From positions 124,001-188,000 of the forward strand of contig JAUCBJ010000648.1 in NCBI GenBank assembly GCA_032718475.1: a stretch of DNA of 64,000 nucleotides, read 5' to 3'. This document shows positions 1 to 12,296 of the stretch, piece by piece (the stretch's first letter is position 1; the number at the start of each line of letters is the position of its first letter). Below the pieces are notes generated by a model, which saw nothing but the letters and a program-made list of their open reading frames with translations, was not told the DNA's origin and searched no databases. The DNA is from Nemertoderma westbladi (lineage: Eukaryota > Xenacoelomorpha > Nemertodermatida > Nemertodermatidae). A program made the translations under genes and the position numbers.

Positions 1-3000
1 CATTTAAACCTAGGTTGTATTGAATCCCGTTAATCAAGAGATTCATTTAAACCTAGATTGTATTGAATCCCGTTAATCAAGGGATTCATTTAAACCTAGG
101 TTGTATTGAATCTCGTTAATCAAGGGATTATATTAAACCTAGGTTGTATTGAATCCTGTTAATCAAATGAGTATTTTAAACCTAGGTTGTATTGAATCCT
201 GTTAATCAAGGGTTCATTTAAACCTAGGTTGTATTGAATCCCGTTAATCAAGGGATTCATTTAAACCTAGGTTGTATTGAATCCCGTTAATCAAGGGATT
301 TATTTAAACCTAGGTTGTATTGAATCCCGTTAATCAAGGGATTTATTTAAACCTAGGTTGTATTGAATCCCGTTAATCAAGGGATTCATTTAAACCTAGG
401 TTGTATTGAATCCCGTTAATCAAGGGATTTATTTAACCCTAGGTTGTATTGAATCTCGTTAATCAAGGGATTATTTTAAACCTAGGTTGTATTGAATCCC
501 GTTAATCAAGGGATTCATTTAAACCTAGATTGTATTGAATCCCGTTAATCAAGGGATTTATTTAACCCTTGGTTGTATTGAATCTCGTTAATCAAGGGAT
601 TATTTTAAACCTAGGTTGTATTGAATCCCGTTAATCAAGGGATTCATTTAAACCTAGGTTGTATTGAATCCCGTTAATCAAGGGATTCATTTATACCTAG
701 GTTGTATTGAATCCCGTTAATCAAGGGATTCATTTAAACCTAGATTGTATTGAATCCCGTTAATCAAGGGATTTATTTAACCCTAGGTTGTATTGAATCT
801 CGTTAATCAAGGGATTATTTTAAACCTAGGTTGTATTGAATCCCGTTAATCAAGGGATTCATTTAAACCTAGGTTGTATTGAATCCCGTTAATCAAGGGA
901 TTCATTTAAACCTAGGTTGTATTGAATCCCGTTAATCAAGAGATTCATTTAAACCTAGATTGTATTGAATCCCGTTAATCAAGGGATTCATTTAAACCTA
1001 GGTTGTATTGAATCTCGTTAATCAAGGGATTATATTAAACCTAGGTTGTATTGAATCCTGTTAATCAAATGAGTATTTTAAACCTAGGTTGTATTGAATC
1101 CTGTTAATCAAGGGTTCATTTAAACCTAGGTTGTATTGAATCCCGTTAATCAAGGGATTCATTTAAACCTAGGTTGTATTGAATCCCGTTAATCAAGGGA
1201 TTTATTTAAACCTAGGTTGTATTGAATCCCGTTAATCAAGGGATTTATTTAAACCTAGGTTGTATTGAATCCCGTTAATCAAGGGATTCATTTAAACCTA
1301 GGTTGTATTGAATCCCGTTAATCAAGAGATTCATTTAAACCTAGGTTGTATTGAATCCCGTTAATCAAGGGATTCATTTAACCCTAGGTTGTATTGAATC
1401 CCGTTAATCAAGGGATTCATTTAAACCTAGATTGTATTGTATCCCGTTAATCAAGGGATTTATTTAAACCTAGGTTGTATTGAATCCCGTTAATCAAGAG
1501 ATTCATTTAAACCTAGATTGTATTGAATCCCGTTAATCAAGGGATTCATTTAAACCTAGGTTGTATTGAATCCCGGTAATCAAGGGATTCATTTAAACCT
1601 AGGTTGTATTGAATCTCGTTAATCAAGGGATTATTTTAAACCTAGGTTGTATTGAATCCCGTTAATCAAGGGATTCATTTAAACCTAGGTTGTATTGAAT
1701 CCCGTTAATCAAGGGATTATTTTAAACCTAGGTTGTATTGAATCCCGTTAATCAAGGGATTCATTTAAACCTAGATTGTATTGAATCCCGTTAATCAAGG
1801 GATTCATTTAAACCTAGGTTGTATTGAATCCCGTTAATCAAGGGATTTATTTAAACCTAGGTTGTATTGAATCCCGTTAATCAAGGGATTCATTTAAACC
1901 TAGGTTATATTGAATCCCGTTAATCAAGGGATTCATTTAAACCTAGGTTGTATTGAATCACGTTAATCAAGAGATTCATTTAAACCTAGATTGTATTGAA
2001 TCCCGTTAATCAAGGGATTCATTTAAACCTAGGTTGTATTGAATCACGTTAATCAAGAGATTCATTTAAACCTAGATTGTATTGAATCCCGTTAATCAAG
2101 GGATTCATTTAAACCTAGATTGTATTGAATCCCGTTAATCAAGGGATTCATTTAAACCTAGATTGTATTGAATCCCTTTAATCAAGGGATTCATTTAAAC
2201 CTAGGTTGTATTGAATCCCGTTAATCAAGGGATTAACTTAAACCTAGATTGTATTGAATCCCGTTAATCAAGGGATTCATTTAAACCTAGGTTGTATTGA
2301 ATCCCGTTAATCAAGGGATTATTTTAAACCTAGGTTGTATTGAATCCCGTTAATCAAGGGATTCATTTAAACCTAGATTGTATTGAATCCTGTTAATCAA
2401 GGGATTCATTTAAACCTAGGTTGTATTGAATCCCGTTAATCAAGGGATTCATTTAAACCTAGGTTGTATTGAATCCCGTTAATCAAGGGATTATTTTAAA
2501 CCTAGGTTGTATTGAATCCCGTTAATCAAGGGATTCATTTAAACCTAGGTTGTATTGAATCCAATTAATCAAGGGATTCATTTAAACCTAGGTTGTATTG
2601 AATCCCGTTAATCAAGGGATTATTTTAAACCTAGGTTGTATTGAATCCAATTAATCAAGGGATTCATTTAAACCTAGATTGTATTGAATCCCGTTAATCA
2701 AGGGATTCATTTAAACCTAGGTTGTATTGAATCCCGTTAATCAAGGGATTCACTTAAACCTAGATTGTATTGAATCCCGTTAATCAAGGGATTCATTTAA
2801 ACCTAGGTTGTATTGAATCCCGTTAATCAAGGGATTATTTTAAACCTAGGTTGTATTGAATCCCGTTAATCAAGGGATTCATTTAAACCTAGATTGTATT
2901 GAATCCTGTTAATCAAGGGATTCATTTAAACCTAGGTTGTATTGAATCCAATTAATCAAGGGATTCATTTAAACCTAGGTTGTATTGAATCCTGTTAATC

Positions 3001-5850
3001 AAGGGATTCATTTAAACCTAGATTGTATTGAATCCCGTTAATCAAGGGATTCATTTAAACCTAGGTTGTATTGAATCCTGTTAATCAAGGGATTCATTTA
3101 AACCTAGGTTGTATTGAATCCCGTTAATCAAGGGATTCACTTAAACCTAGATTGTATTGAATCCCGTTAATCAAGGGATTCATTTAAACCTAGGTTGTAT
3201 TGAATCCCGTTAATCAAGGGATTATTTTAAACATAGGTTGTATTGAATGCCGTTAATCAAGGGATTCATTTAAACCTAGATTGTATTGAATCCTGTTAAT
3301 CAAGGGATTCATTTAAACCTAGGTTGTATTGAATCCAATTAATCAAGGGATTCATTTAAACCTAGATTGTATTGAATCCCGTTAATCAAGGGATTCATTT
3401 AAACCTAGGTTGTATTGAATCCCGTTAATCAAGGGATTCACTTAAACCTAGATTGTATTGAATCCCGTTAATCAAGGGATTCATTTAAACCTAGGTTGTA
3501 TTGAATCCCGTTAATCAAGGGATTATTTTAAACCTAGGTTGTATTGAATCCCGTTAATCAAGGGATTCATTTAAACCTAGATTGTATTGAATCCTGTTAA
3601 TCAAGGGATTCATTTAAACCTAGGTTGTATTGAATCCAATTAATCAAGGGATTCATTTAAACCTAGGTTGTATTGAATCCTGTTAATCAAGGGATTCATT
3701 TAAACCTAGGTTGTATTGAATCCCGTTAAAAGGGATTCATTTAAACCTAGGTTGTATTGAATCCCGTTAATCGAGGGATTCATTTAAACCTAGGTTGTAT
3801 TGAATCCCGTTAATCAAGGGATTTATTTAAACCTAGGTTGTATTGAATCCCGTTAATCAAGGGATTATTTTAAACCTAGGTTGTATTGAATCCTGTTAAT
3901 CAAGGGATTCATTTAAACCTAGGTTGTATTGAATCCCGTTAAAAGGGATTCATTTAAACCTAGATTGTATTGAATCCCGTTAATCAAGGGATTATTTTAA
4001 ACCTAGGTTGTATTGAATCCCGTTAATCAAGGGATTCATTTAAACCTAGATTGTATTGAATCCTGTTAATCAAGGGATTCATTTAAACCTAGGTTGTATT
4101 GAATCCCGTTAATCGAGGGATTCATTTAAACCTAGGTTGTATTGAATCCAATTAATCAAGGGATTCATTTAAACCTAGGTTGTATTGAATCCCGTTTATC
4201 AAGGGATTCATTTAAACCTAGGTTGTATTGAATCCCGTTAATCAAGAGATTCATTTAAACCTAGGTTGTATTGAATCCTGTTAATCAAGGGATTCATTTA
4301 AACCTAGGTTGTATTGAATCCCGTTAATCAAGGGATTATTTTAAACCTAGGTTGTATTGAATCCCGTTAATCAAGGGATTCATTTAAACCTAGATTGTAT
4401 TGAATCCTGTTAATCAAGGGATTCATTTAAACCTAGGTTGTATTGAATCCCGTTAATCGAGGGATTCATTTAAACCTAGGTTGTATTGAATCCCGTTAAT
4501 CAAGAGATTCATTTAAACCTAGGTTGTATTGAATCCCGTTAATCAAGGGATTCATTTAAACCTAGGTTGTATTGAATCCCGTTAATCAAGAGATTCATTT
4601 AAACATAGATTGTATTGAATCCCGTTAATCAAGGGATTCATTTAAACCTAGGTTGTATTGAATCCCGTTAATCAAGGGATTCATTTAAACCTAGATTGTA
4701 TTGAATCCCGTTAATCAAGAGATTCATTTAAACCTAGATTGTATTGAATCCCGTTAATCAAGGGATTCATTTAAACCTAGGTTGTATTGAATCCCGTTAA
4801 TCAAGAGATTCATTTAAACCTAGATTGTATTGAATCCCGTTAATCAAGGGATTCATTTAAACCTAGGTTGTATTGAATCCCGTTAATCAAGGGATTTATT
4901 TAAACCTAGGTTGTATTGAATCCAATTAATCAAGGGATTCATTTAAACCCAGGTTGTATTGAATCCCGTTAATCAAGGGATTCATTTAAACCTAGGTTGT
5001 ATTGAATCCCGTTAATCAAGAGATTCATTTAAACCTAGATTGTATTGAATCCCGTTAATCAAGAGATTCATTTAAACCTAGGTTGTATTGAATCCCGTTA
5101 ATCAAGGGATTCATTTAACCCTAGGTTGTATTGAATCTCGTTAATCAAGGGATTCATTTAAACCTAGGTTGTATTGAATCCCGTTAATCAAGGGATTCAT
5201 TTAAACCTAGGTTGTATTGAATCCTCGTTAATCAAGGGATTCATTTAAACCTAGGTTGTATTGAATCCCGTTAATCAAGGGATTCATTTAAACCTAGGTT
5301 GTATTGAATCCCGTTAATCAAGGGATTCATTTAAACCTAGGTTGTATTGAATCCCGTTAATCAAGGGATTCATTTAAACCTAGGTTGTATTGAATCCCGT
5401 TAATCAAGGGATTCATTTAAACCTAGGTTGTATTGAATCCCGTTAATCAAGGGATTTATTTAAACCTAGGTTGTATTGAATCCCGTTAATCAAGGGATTC
5501 ATTTAAACCTAGGTTGTATTGAATCCCGTTAATCAAGGGATTCATTTAAACCTAGGTTGTATTGAATCCCGTTAATCAATTTAAACCTAGGTTGTATTGA
5601 ATCCCGTTAATCAAGGGATTCATTTAAACCTAGGTTGTATTGAATCCCGTTAATCAAGGGATTTATTTAAACCTAGGTTGTATTGAATCCCGTTAATCAA
5701 GGGATTCATTTAAACCTAGATTGTATTGAATCCCGTTAATCAAGGGATTCATTTAAACCTAGGTTGTATTGAATCCCGTTAATCAAGGGATTCATTTAAA
5801 CCTAGGTTGTATTGAATCGCGTTAATCAAGGGATTCATTTAAACCTAGGT
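1..5850. repeat. 43-bp satellite array, about 136 copies
   Basis: A head-to-tail 43-bp unit fills the first 5.85 kb and continues beyond the left edge. Each unit holds two inverted motifs: the 10-bp palindrome AACCTAGGTT, and AATCCC paired with GGGATT across a 9-nt loop. Copies differ by recurrent point variants (CTCGTT, CTGTT, CAATTAA, GAGATT, TATTTTA) and rare length variants near 204, 3728, 3940, 5223 and 5580. Variant order shows higher-order duplication: the pattern at 1-210 recurs from 903, an offset of 902 bp or about 21 units. The rare CACTTAAACC variant at 2751, 3138 and 3439 is spaced by exactly 9 and 7 units. No ORF of note crosses it. It is probably structural or subtelomeric/pericentromeric satellite; its chromosomal location cannot be read from the window. 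Confidence 0.98.
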
Positions 5851-5938
5851 TTAAATGGTTTACTCAAAAAAGCATAAAAAATTAGCAAAGCACATACTTT
5901 CTGCACCAATTAATTTACTCACTGACCAAATAACATAC

Positions 5939-6211
5939 AATAGTGAATGACTCCTGTTCTACTAACAGTGATGGAGGGTAATATTTATAATAGTTTATTG
6001 TTACTTACACTGAACTATTAACTCAATAGTGAATGACTCCTGTTCTACTAACAGTGATGGAGGGTAATATTTACAGTAGTTTATTGTTACTAACACTGAA
6101 CTATTAACTCAATAGTGAATGACTCCTGTTCTACTAACAGTGATGGAGGGTAATATTTACAGTAGTTTATTGTTACTTACACTGAACTATTAACTCAATA
6201 GTGAATGACTC
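5939..6211. repeat. 86-bp tandem repeat, 3 copies plus partial, overlapping an exon end
   Basis: The start of TAGTGAATGACTCC recurs at 5941, 6027, 6113 and 6199, exactly 86 bp apart. On the minus strand each unit carries the last codons of the Ig exon and its splice donor: the functional-looking copy reads CAGT then GTAAGT at 6181/6180. The copy ending near 6008 also has GTAAGT, while the middle copy near 6094 has GTTAGT. The unit is not a multiple of three, so using a distal copy would change the reading frame. The fourth, partial copy merges into unique exon sequence after GACTCC. Confidence 0.93.
6175..6181 (-). other. Predicted 5' splice site of the Ig exon
   Basis: On the minus strand the exon ends ...GTTCAGT followed by GTAAGTAACA, a consensus donor. 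If it is not used, the frame meets a TAA at the same place, so this donor sets the exon end. Near-copies of the same site lie 86 and 172 bp further downstream inside the tandem repeat. Confidence 0.7.
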
Positions 6212-6792
6212 CGTAATAGTTGATGAATCATAAAACGTATATTCGGCTTTAGTTGTGTAAATCCCTGAAGATCTTTTATTTATATCGATATTCCTAACTT
6301 CATCTCCACCGGTTACGAAGTCGCCACTCCAATTATAATCAACACCTATATTGCATCCATCTCCAACTGGAATCCACTTTACCTCTATTGGGTCGTTATG
6401 AACTTCCAAACTTCTATTTAATTGTATTGAATCACCTCCATCATAAGAAGTACCAGAAACTTTCAGTTCCAGATCACAATATTCTACAGTTACCGGTATC
6501 TCTGGACTTTCCATTTTCCCTTCCCCACCGTTGTTGCTGTACTGACCAGTAAACTCGCACTTATAATCACCTCCATCGTCGGCTCGTAAAGGGTCTAGTG
6601 TAAATGTTGATGAAGATGGTTCAGTAACTATAGCTGCCTCGCCAGTAACATCTTTAGTACCATCAACATACCAGGACCAACTTGGGTTTGATTTCACATT
6701 GTAATCGTCTGCCGAACATTTTAATTCCAATGTTTCGCCTTTTTTCTTTGTAATCGGAACGTTGGGGTTAATGTTTATCCTAGTCGGCAAAT
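6181..6792 (-). CDS. Internal exon encoding an Ig-like domain plus a second cysteine-containing domain (partial gene)
   Basis: On the minus strand an acceptor (pyrimidine/AT-rich tract, then TTACAG at 6798-6793) opens a 612-bp exon. It closes at a GTAAGT donor at 6180-6175. Two bases precede the first full codon and one base follows the last, so the exon is phase 1-1, the usual symmetric arrangement of extracellular Ig modules. The open frame (about 204 residues) has an Ig-fold signature in its first half: LELKCSADD, then SWSWYVDG, then DDGGDYKCEF, giving the B- and F-strand cysteines, the tryptophan and the D-x-G-x-Y-x-C motif. The second half has cysteines in YCDLEL, DGCNIG and IVQC and may be a divergent Ig or related beta-sandwich. 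No signal peptide or membrane segment is in this exon. It is probably part of a secreted or cell-surface Ig-superfamily protein, exact gene unknown. The 3' end lies in a tandem repeat. I saw no convincing neighbouring exon within the window. Confidence 0.8.
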
Positions 6793-7067
6793 CTGTAACA
6801 ATAATATTAATTTAATATAACTTAGATGTAAAACTTTCAGATAAATATTAATGTAAAATTAATTGTCATATAATATTGTAATAGCGAGTTTTATAAACGC
6901 GAATTATTTGCCACTGTGTTTTGGTTACTTATCTGAATAAAAATTACACTGTAGTCGAAGTGGTTAAAGTAAGTTAATATAGATCAGAGGTTTCGTTTAA
7001 TAATCGAACTTTAAGCAAATCTAAGTAATACTGTAGATACAAAATAATATAAATGGTGGATGTATGG

Positions 7068-7098
<31 letters not shown>

Positions 7099-8087
7099 AA
7101 CCCACTCTTTGGTGTCCCAAATGTTTTTAGGATATAGATTATCAATTGGTGGTGATACCATAAATGCCATATTATTACAAAGTTATTTAGGTATTTTGCG
7201 GAATATTTACCCAGCGGAAGGAGTTATAAACTTATATGTTTCGTTGAAACCTCGAATAGTTTAGTGGAAACAAACGCAATTTTAGTTGACAGATTGCCTC
7301 GATTGTTGACTACAGCCGTTCCGAAATTGTCAATCATTAGGTTTAGATTTTTAGCTGAACCTTGCCATGAGATTTTATTTTCTATATTTGTTTTACTTAT
7401 TATTGGTGGTGATCACTGATCAGTCAGTTTTGTAATATTAAACAAATTGTATTACGTTTCCAATGAAATTATATTTCTGTATGTTTAGAACGTTTGTGGA
7501 GTTTAAATGATAATGGAATTAACGGGAATGCCACCAATTTTCGATCACAAAACAGCTATTCTTGAATTTAATAATAGCATTAATTATTGTGATCATATGT
7601 AGTAGGTACGTCACAAGGTTGCCTTGGATACAAAACCACGTACATTTAGCACTAAACTACCTGTTTATGTAGAACCAAGGCCATCATCGTATATATACTG
7701 TATCTGTATATATTTTGGTGAGGTGTGCCTAGGTTAAAATCTACATTAATTAATTGTCGTAGACTTTCTATTCCAATTGAATCACTCGTAACGTTTATCT
7801 GGTTCAATATGTACCACACCATGGTGTCAGACACTCTACTCCTTTACGTTTAGTATACGATTGTACTTCTAGCGGTAAAGAAAGACTATCTGAAGCGGGT
7901 CGTTAGGTCGACAACGTTTCTGTACCGTTACGTTTTCTTTCTGCCAGCCGGACTCATTCACTTTATTTACATTTAAGTAAATACACTATGCACCAATACT
8001 GCTTTACTATATTATTAGGAGCCCGCTTGACAGCGGGATACTTACTGTAAGAATCTCAGGGATACTTTCTGTAAAAATCTCAGGATA
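6793..8087. other. Intronic or intergenic, no supported gene
   Basis: AT-rich sequence upstream (minus-strand sense) of the Ig exon. It contains a C28 tract at 7071-7098 and only short, low-quality open frames. The last 60 bp before the LTR hold a short repeat of TACTTACTGTAAGAATCTCAGG type and a small hairpin (AGCCCGCTTGACAGCGGGA, about 8031-8049). If the Ig gene continues, its preceding exon lies here or beyond the LTR element, but I cannot identify it. Confidence 0.5.
7071..7098. repeat. Poly-C tract (C28)
   Basis: Uninterrupted run of 28 C after ATGGGTG. It is one of at least nine G/C homopolymers of 15 bp or more in this window. Length may be imprecise in the assembly. Confidence 0.95.
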
Positions 8088-9294
8088 TGTTCGCGCTTTT
8101 AAGACCTTTGGCAGTTTAACCCGCCAAATCTATATGTCTTCTAGGTTATAAATCTACTCCAGCCTATGACAAGTATTGAACACCTATAATAATTCTAACA
8201 TTAGCCAAAGCCAGTCTGTGCGCGACCATTCACCCGCTGGATATACCCGGGAGACTGGATTTGGATGCTTTAATTTGATTGCGGTGCAGGCCTACCGTAC
8301 TATTCGATTGATCGTTAATATATAATCTCTGACGAATATTATTCACTTTCGGGAAATATTAGCAGTTCCTTTAGGACGTGGCGCTCTATCTATTTAAACA
8401 GAGCTATGACTTACACTATACACAACAGTATGTCTTATAGATCACCAAAGTGCATTCTTTAGGAAATGCTTTGTTACTCGGTCAAGCACACACAGACTAT
8501 TGCACACAACTGCACACGGAATTGCCGACATTCACTGATTTTAATCATATATAAAGAGAATAACAACCGACATTTGTAGGGCCTATTAAGTAGCATTGAA
8601 CTCACTACAAACCACGATAATGTATGTCGCAAATTGTTATATGTAACCGGTCTCTCTAACCTTAGTGTATCAAGAAGTTTGGGTTTTCGGATCGTTATCA
8701 ATATTCTTCCCAATAATAATATGTAAACGAACGATACAATTAACAACACAGTAAATAGCAGTAAATAATGCGGCGAAAAGCAGTTTACGTCAGGGTGCTT
8801 AATCAGATGCCGAGATAACAGTTTGATGATCTTATAATTAAAGACGCTCTAATGTCAGAAAACATTCCCCGGCCGGTGTTCTAGGCGTGGGGGAAACGTC
8901 AGTACTGAATCCTGTAATTCTGCTGTACAGCTTTTACACAAAGAGGGAATCTCTGATTGGTCGAATGGCAAAAAGCTCCACGTGGATACAGCTGATAGAT
9001 GTCGTCATTTTGAGCTGAGCAGAACAAAGAACCAAGGCAAGGCTCCGGGCAAGCTACACGTGTAAAGCTCAGCCGTTAGCTGTCGTCATAGTAACAACAC
9101 TGTTTCAAGAGGATCTAGGGCGTTGCGTCATAGAATTGCTAATCATGTCCTCCAAAGTACACATACAGAAGAAATAACTTTTATGTCCCCTAAAAACACC
9201 GGTACAGCAATGACACGGCCTTTTATGCCTGCTAAACAAACTACAGAGTACTTTACGGGGAAAATAACTGGGCAATTCCGCAAAAGCTTTTACA
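8088..9294 (-). repeat. 3' LTR of the BEL/Pao-type element
   Basis: 1207 bp, bounded by TG...CA, nearly identical to 18219-19420. It carries 5 extra bases (TTTGA near 8821) relative to the other LTR. Immediately internal on the element strand is GGGAGCGG, a weak candidate polypurine tract. The frame at 8474-8749 is a truncated version of one in the other LTR and is broken by the 5-bp indel, arguing against a conserved product. Confidence 0.93.
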
Positions 9295-9595
9295 CCGCTC
9301 CCAGAAAATGGGATTTTAGTCTATAAAATATAAAAATCACAGTTTCTAAAATATAAAGATACTCTAAACAGTTAGTTTTTCTTGCGCGGACGGCGTTTAT
9401 GCAGTTTCTTGAGACTAGCAAGAGTCCTTTTCTCTTTGGGGCGAGCCACTTTACTAGGAGGGCTATAACTCCTGGGTGAAGGGTGCAATACCATTGCATC
9501 AGAAGGTTTAGGATTACGGTCAGTGTCTCGTCCATTTCGATCTGCTTCTCCTCGAGCTGATTTTCCTCCGCTTGTCGTTGGACACGCTCGTCCAA
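9290..9595 (-). CDS. Uncharacterised ORF ending at the 3' LTR boundary
   Basis: 101 residues. The N-terminus is highly charged and glutamine/glutamate-rich (ERVQRQAEENQLEEKQIEMD), consistent with a coiled coil. It is followed by a hydrophobic stretch and a basic patch (APKRKG). The stop lies just inside the LTR. No family recognised; possibly a decayed element ORF. Confidence 0.22.
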   Translation of the reverse strand: MDERVQRQAEENQLEEKQIEMDETLTVILNLLMQWYCTLHPGVIALLVKWLAPKRKGLLLVSRNCINAVRARKTNCLEYLYILETVIFIFYRLKSHFLGAV

Positions 9596-9930
9596 AACTC
9601 TCGCAGAGAATAGGGTTGTCTAAGCTCGATATCTTCTTAGAGATTCAAGATTTCCCAATCGAACTGAGATAAGCCAATTCGTTTACCGCTTGGACTTGCT
9701 GTTATAACTTACGTTTATCTGAACAAACGCAGGTTTCCTTTCTGATCTTTGTAGAATAGCGTTTAACTCGTTTCGTACAACGCTCTCCTTCACCTTGATG
9801 AAGGGTTGTATCGCGTTAAACTGGGACGACCATACGGTTGAATGGTGATATTAGGTGTCCGCGTCCCAATACGGCTAGGTAAGATGGGCGGCTAGCTAGA
9901 GCTCGCTGCCGGAGTGTTACCGATTAATTG

Positions 9931-10250
9931 TTAGGGTAGCACTAGATCTTTGAACAGTGAATACAGCTCGTGAGGATCCGGGATACCATCAGAATCGAAA
10001 GTCTGAGGTCTAATCAAGGAACGAGGTGGTCTGACCGAGTATTCCGGAACTATGATCGTAGGTTTACTCAAGGATCGTCTGAGTCGAGCGAGCGTAGGTG
10101 ATATGTCGAACAAGTTTTGGATGTTTATGTCTTTCCGTTTATTAGTTGGGTCTAGGGCATTTATCGTAATAATACCAAAGACGCACGTCTGGTAGGGGAA
10201 ACGCGGATGATATTTATTTGTTGTTACAATGCTTCTATCAAGAATTCCAA
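9931..10250 (-). CDS. Uncharacterised open stretch in the 3' region of the LTR element
   Basis: About 105 open codons in the same frame as the ORF at 10342-10638. An internal ATG gives 60 residues ending SLFKDLVLP. It is proline/arginine-rich in the middle (SVRPPRSLIRPQTF) with an acidic C-terminal patch (DSDGIPDPHE). No family recognised. Together with its upstream neighbour it may be the relic of a third element ORF. Confidence 0.22.
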
Positions 10251-10341
10251 ATATACGTTAGAGTTACCGCGTCCATTTGTCTCTCTAATGTCTTTTCTTT
10301 CGAGTCGATTTCGAATAGAATTTTCGCATTCGAATTTCAGT

Positions 10342-10638
10342 TTATCGTTCCGACTCCGCTGGGTAGGATATATGTTCGACATAGTCCGTATCGTGTGAAT
10401 CGATAGAATGGCCAATGGTTAAGAAGTCCATATACGTACTATTACAATGCGTGTAGCGAGCGGTGAATTTTCCATAGTCCAATTCACGCGTAAGTTGCTT
10501 CGAGGAAATCGTCGGTTCGATATAACGACCATCGTCCTCCGTAGTAGTTGGACTAGCGTCGCCGCGTATCAAACTATCAACAAACACTTGTAAAGGTAGA
10601 GTATATCGCTCCCTGATACCAAGACCATCTTCTATCAA
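10342..10638 (-). CDS. Uncharacterised short ORF in the 3' region of the LTR element
   Basis: 98-residue frame from an ATG on the element strand, rich in charged and hydroxyl residues, with a DSHDTDYVEH stretch near the end. I do not recognise it. The next downstream open stretch in the same frame (9931 to about 10250) is separated from it by a few stops, which suggests one longer decayed ORF. A chance ORF is a real alternative. Confidence 0.25.
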   Translation of the reverse strand: MIEDGLGIRERYTLPLQVFVDSLIRGDASPTTTEDDGRYIEPTISSKQLTRELDYGKFTARYTHCNSTYMDFLTIGHSIDSHDTDYVEHISYPAESER

Positions 10639-11469
10639 CTCCGTTATATCTGCTATATATGAGTTTATTAATATTATAATGAGCTTATATTAGGCTAGCG
10701 AGCGTCGCTGCCTACCCCAATCAGCCCCCGGACAGTGTACGATCCTCAGCGCAAATGTATCGTCGTCGCTGTGTTTTCCGCCAACGTGTAGCTACACAAC
10801 GACAACGACACTAGCACGAGTCACTCCACTGTCCGTCCCAAAGGCTTAGATACACTTCAGGTTCTTACTGGAGAGTTAGGGTTACTTTCACAATTGCGAC
10901 TCGCTACTGTAAACACACCTTAGTAGTAACATTCGCCTATAAACTCACAAATTCCACACACACAACTGTCACAAATTACACATACTCGGGCCATTTGTCC
11001 GTTAGTCAGTGCCTTCCAGAATGCCACGTTATTATTATGTATCCTTGGATACTAGCAATGCGCTATTTATTTCTTACTATGCAATGGGGCAAGCTTTCTA
11101 TTGTTCTTTTTAACTTGCTTCTAATTCTAGCGTGGGTGTTACTATGGTGACATTATGGAAAGCTAGCGGTAGAATTAGGGTAATTCCAATGCATACAGAT
11201 CTGGGATGCTATTTAATAGTAATTCTTTAATGGTCCAATATCTCGTTTATACATGATTTTATAAATTTTATCGGCTATTGACTCATACATGGGATATTCT
11301 CAAACTCTAACACACTTAATAGGATGAATCTCCGCTCCCGTGATCTATTAATTAATGGGATTTTGGGAATGTTATAAATTGCACAGAATGACAATTTATC
11401 AAATTCATTAAAATATGAATTTAAATTTATTCCCTGAAATTTTATTATTTGATAGTACAATTGACACAA

Positions 11470-11755
11470 TTTGATTCCAGAGCAGGTCTGGGGACATAGG
11501 ATCCTCAATTCTATGAAAATTGTCTTTTAAGAGTATCGGTAAGTGCTACGATATCTTAATCGACTAGAATTGTTAAAGGATCTGAATTTTACAGATTTTG
11601 ATTTATAGATTTGTAAATATTAAATAATTAATATTTGAGATGGGCACCAATTTATTCCAGAACTTGTCTGGGGACGTTAACCACTAATTCTAGAATTTGT
11701 CTTTCAAGTATATCGGTGGGTGCCGCGATATCTTAATCGACTAGAATTACAGATG
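11470..11755. repeat. Degenerate tandem duplication, about 181 bp period
   Basis: A block containing TGTCTGGGGAC, an AATTCTA...TTGTCTTT stretch and CGATATCTTAATCGACTAG occurs near 11474-11570 and again near 11655-11750 with scattered mismatches. It lies in the non-coding part of the LTR element. Confidence 0.75.
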
Positions 11756-12296
11756 GTCAAAAGGTTTAACAGATTTATTTGCATTTCACGCTACTGTTAG
11801 AGGGACATCACGCTACTATATGTATTATTATATATGGTATGAGAGCAATATCGCACGAAGCAATGTCAGTGTGAAGAGGCAAGTCGTTTTCAAGGTCTAC
11901 CCAGAGCTTGGTTTAGCCGAGACACGAGGATCTGAACTTTGCATTCCTAATACTCTGCCTACCAATAATACTTGAATGTAGTAGTGGCTTTATTGTACTT
12001 TAATAAGTACGGACATTTCATCTTACTGTAGTCACGTATTTATAATATGATACGGACAGTAAGGAAAGAGAAAAAATAATTATTTCTCGCCGTCGCACTA
12101 AATATATATTATAAGTAATTACGTACGTAATAAACACTAATATATTGCACTAATCTACTAAATAATCACTAAAATAACATTCTACTAAATAAAATTAAAG
12201 AAAACGATTATAATAAAATTACATAATAATACATACATAAATATAAAATAAAAACAGATATAAAATGATATAGTCACACGCCCACTCCATATGTTA

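Larger units (their letters stand above)
9295..12296 (-). other. 3' internal region of the BEL/Pao-type element, with short uncharacterised ORFs
   Basis: Three kilobases between the pol remnant and the 3' LTR. The right part (10690-12290) is AT-rich and appears non-coding. The left part (9300-10690) is richer in CG and holds several short frames in the element sense, listed separately. In some BEL/Pao elements an env-like or accessory ORF occupies this place. I see no signal peptide, membrane anchor or recognisable domain, so this is positional inference only. Confidence 0.5.

Noticed and set aside
1-5850. CRISPR-like array
   Set aside because: Direct repeats abut without unique spacers and the context is eukaryotic. 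The same applies to the 26-, 30-, 31-, 42- and 55-bp arrays.
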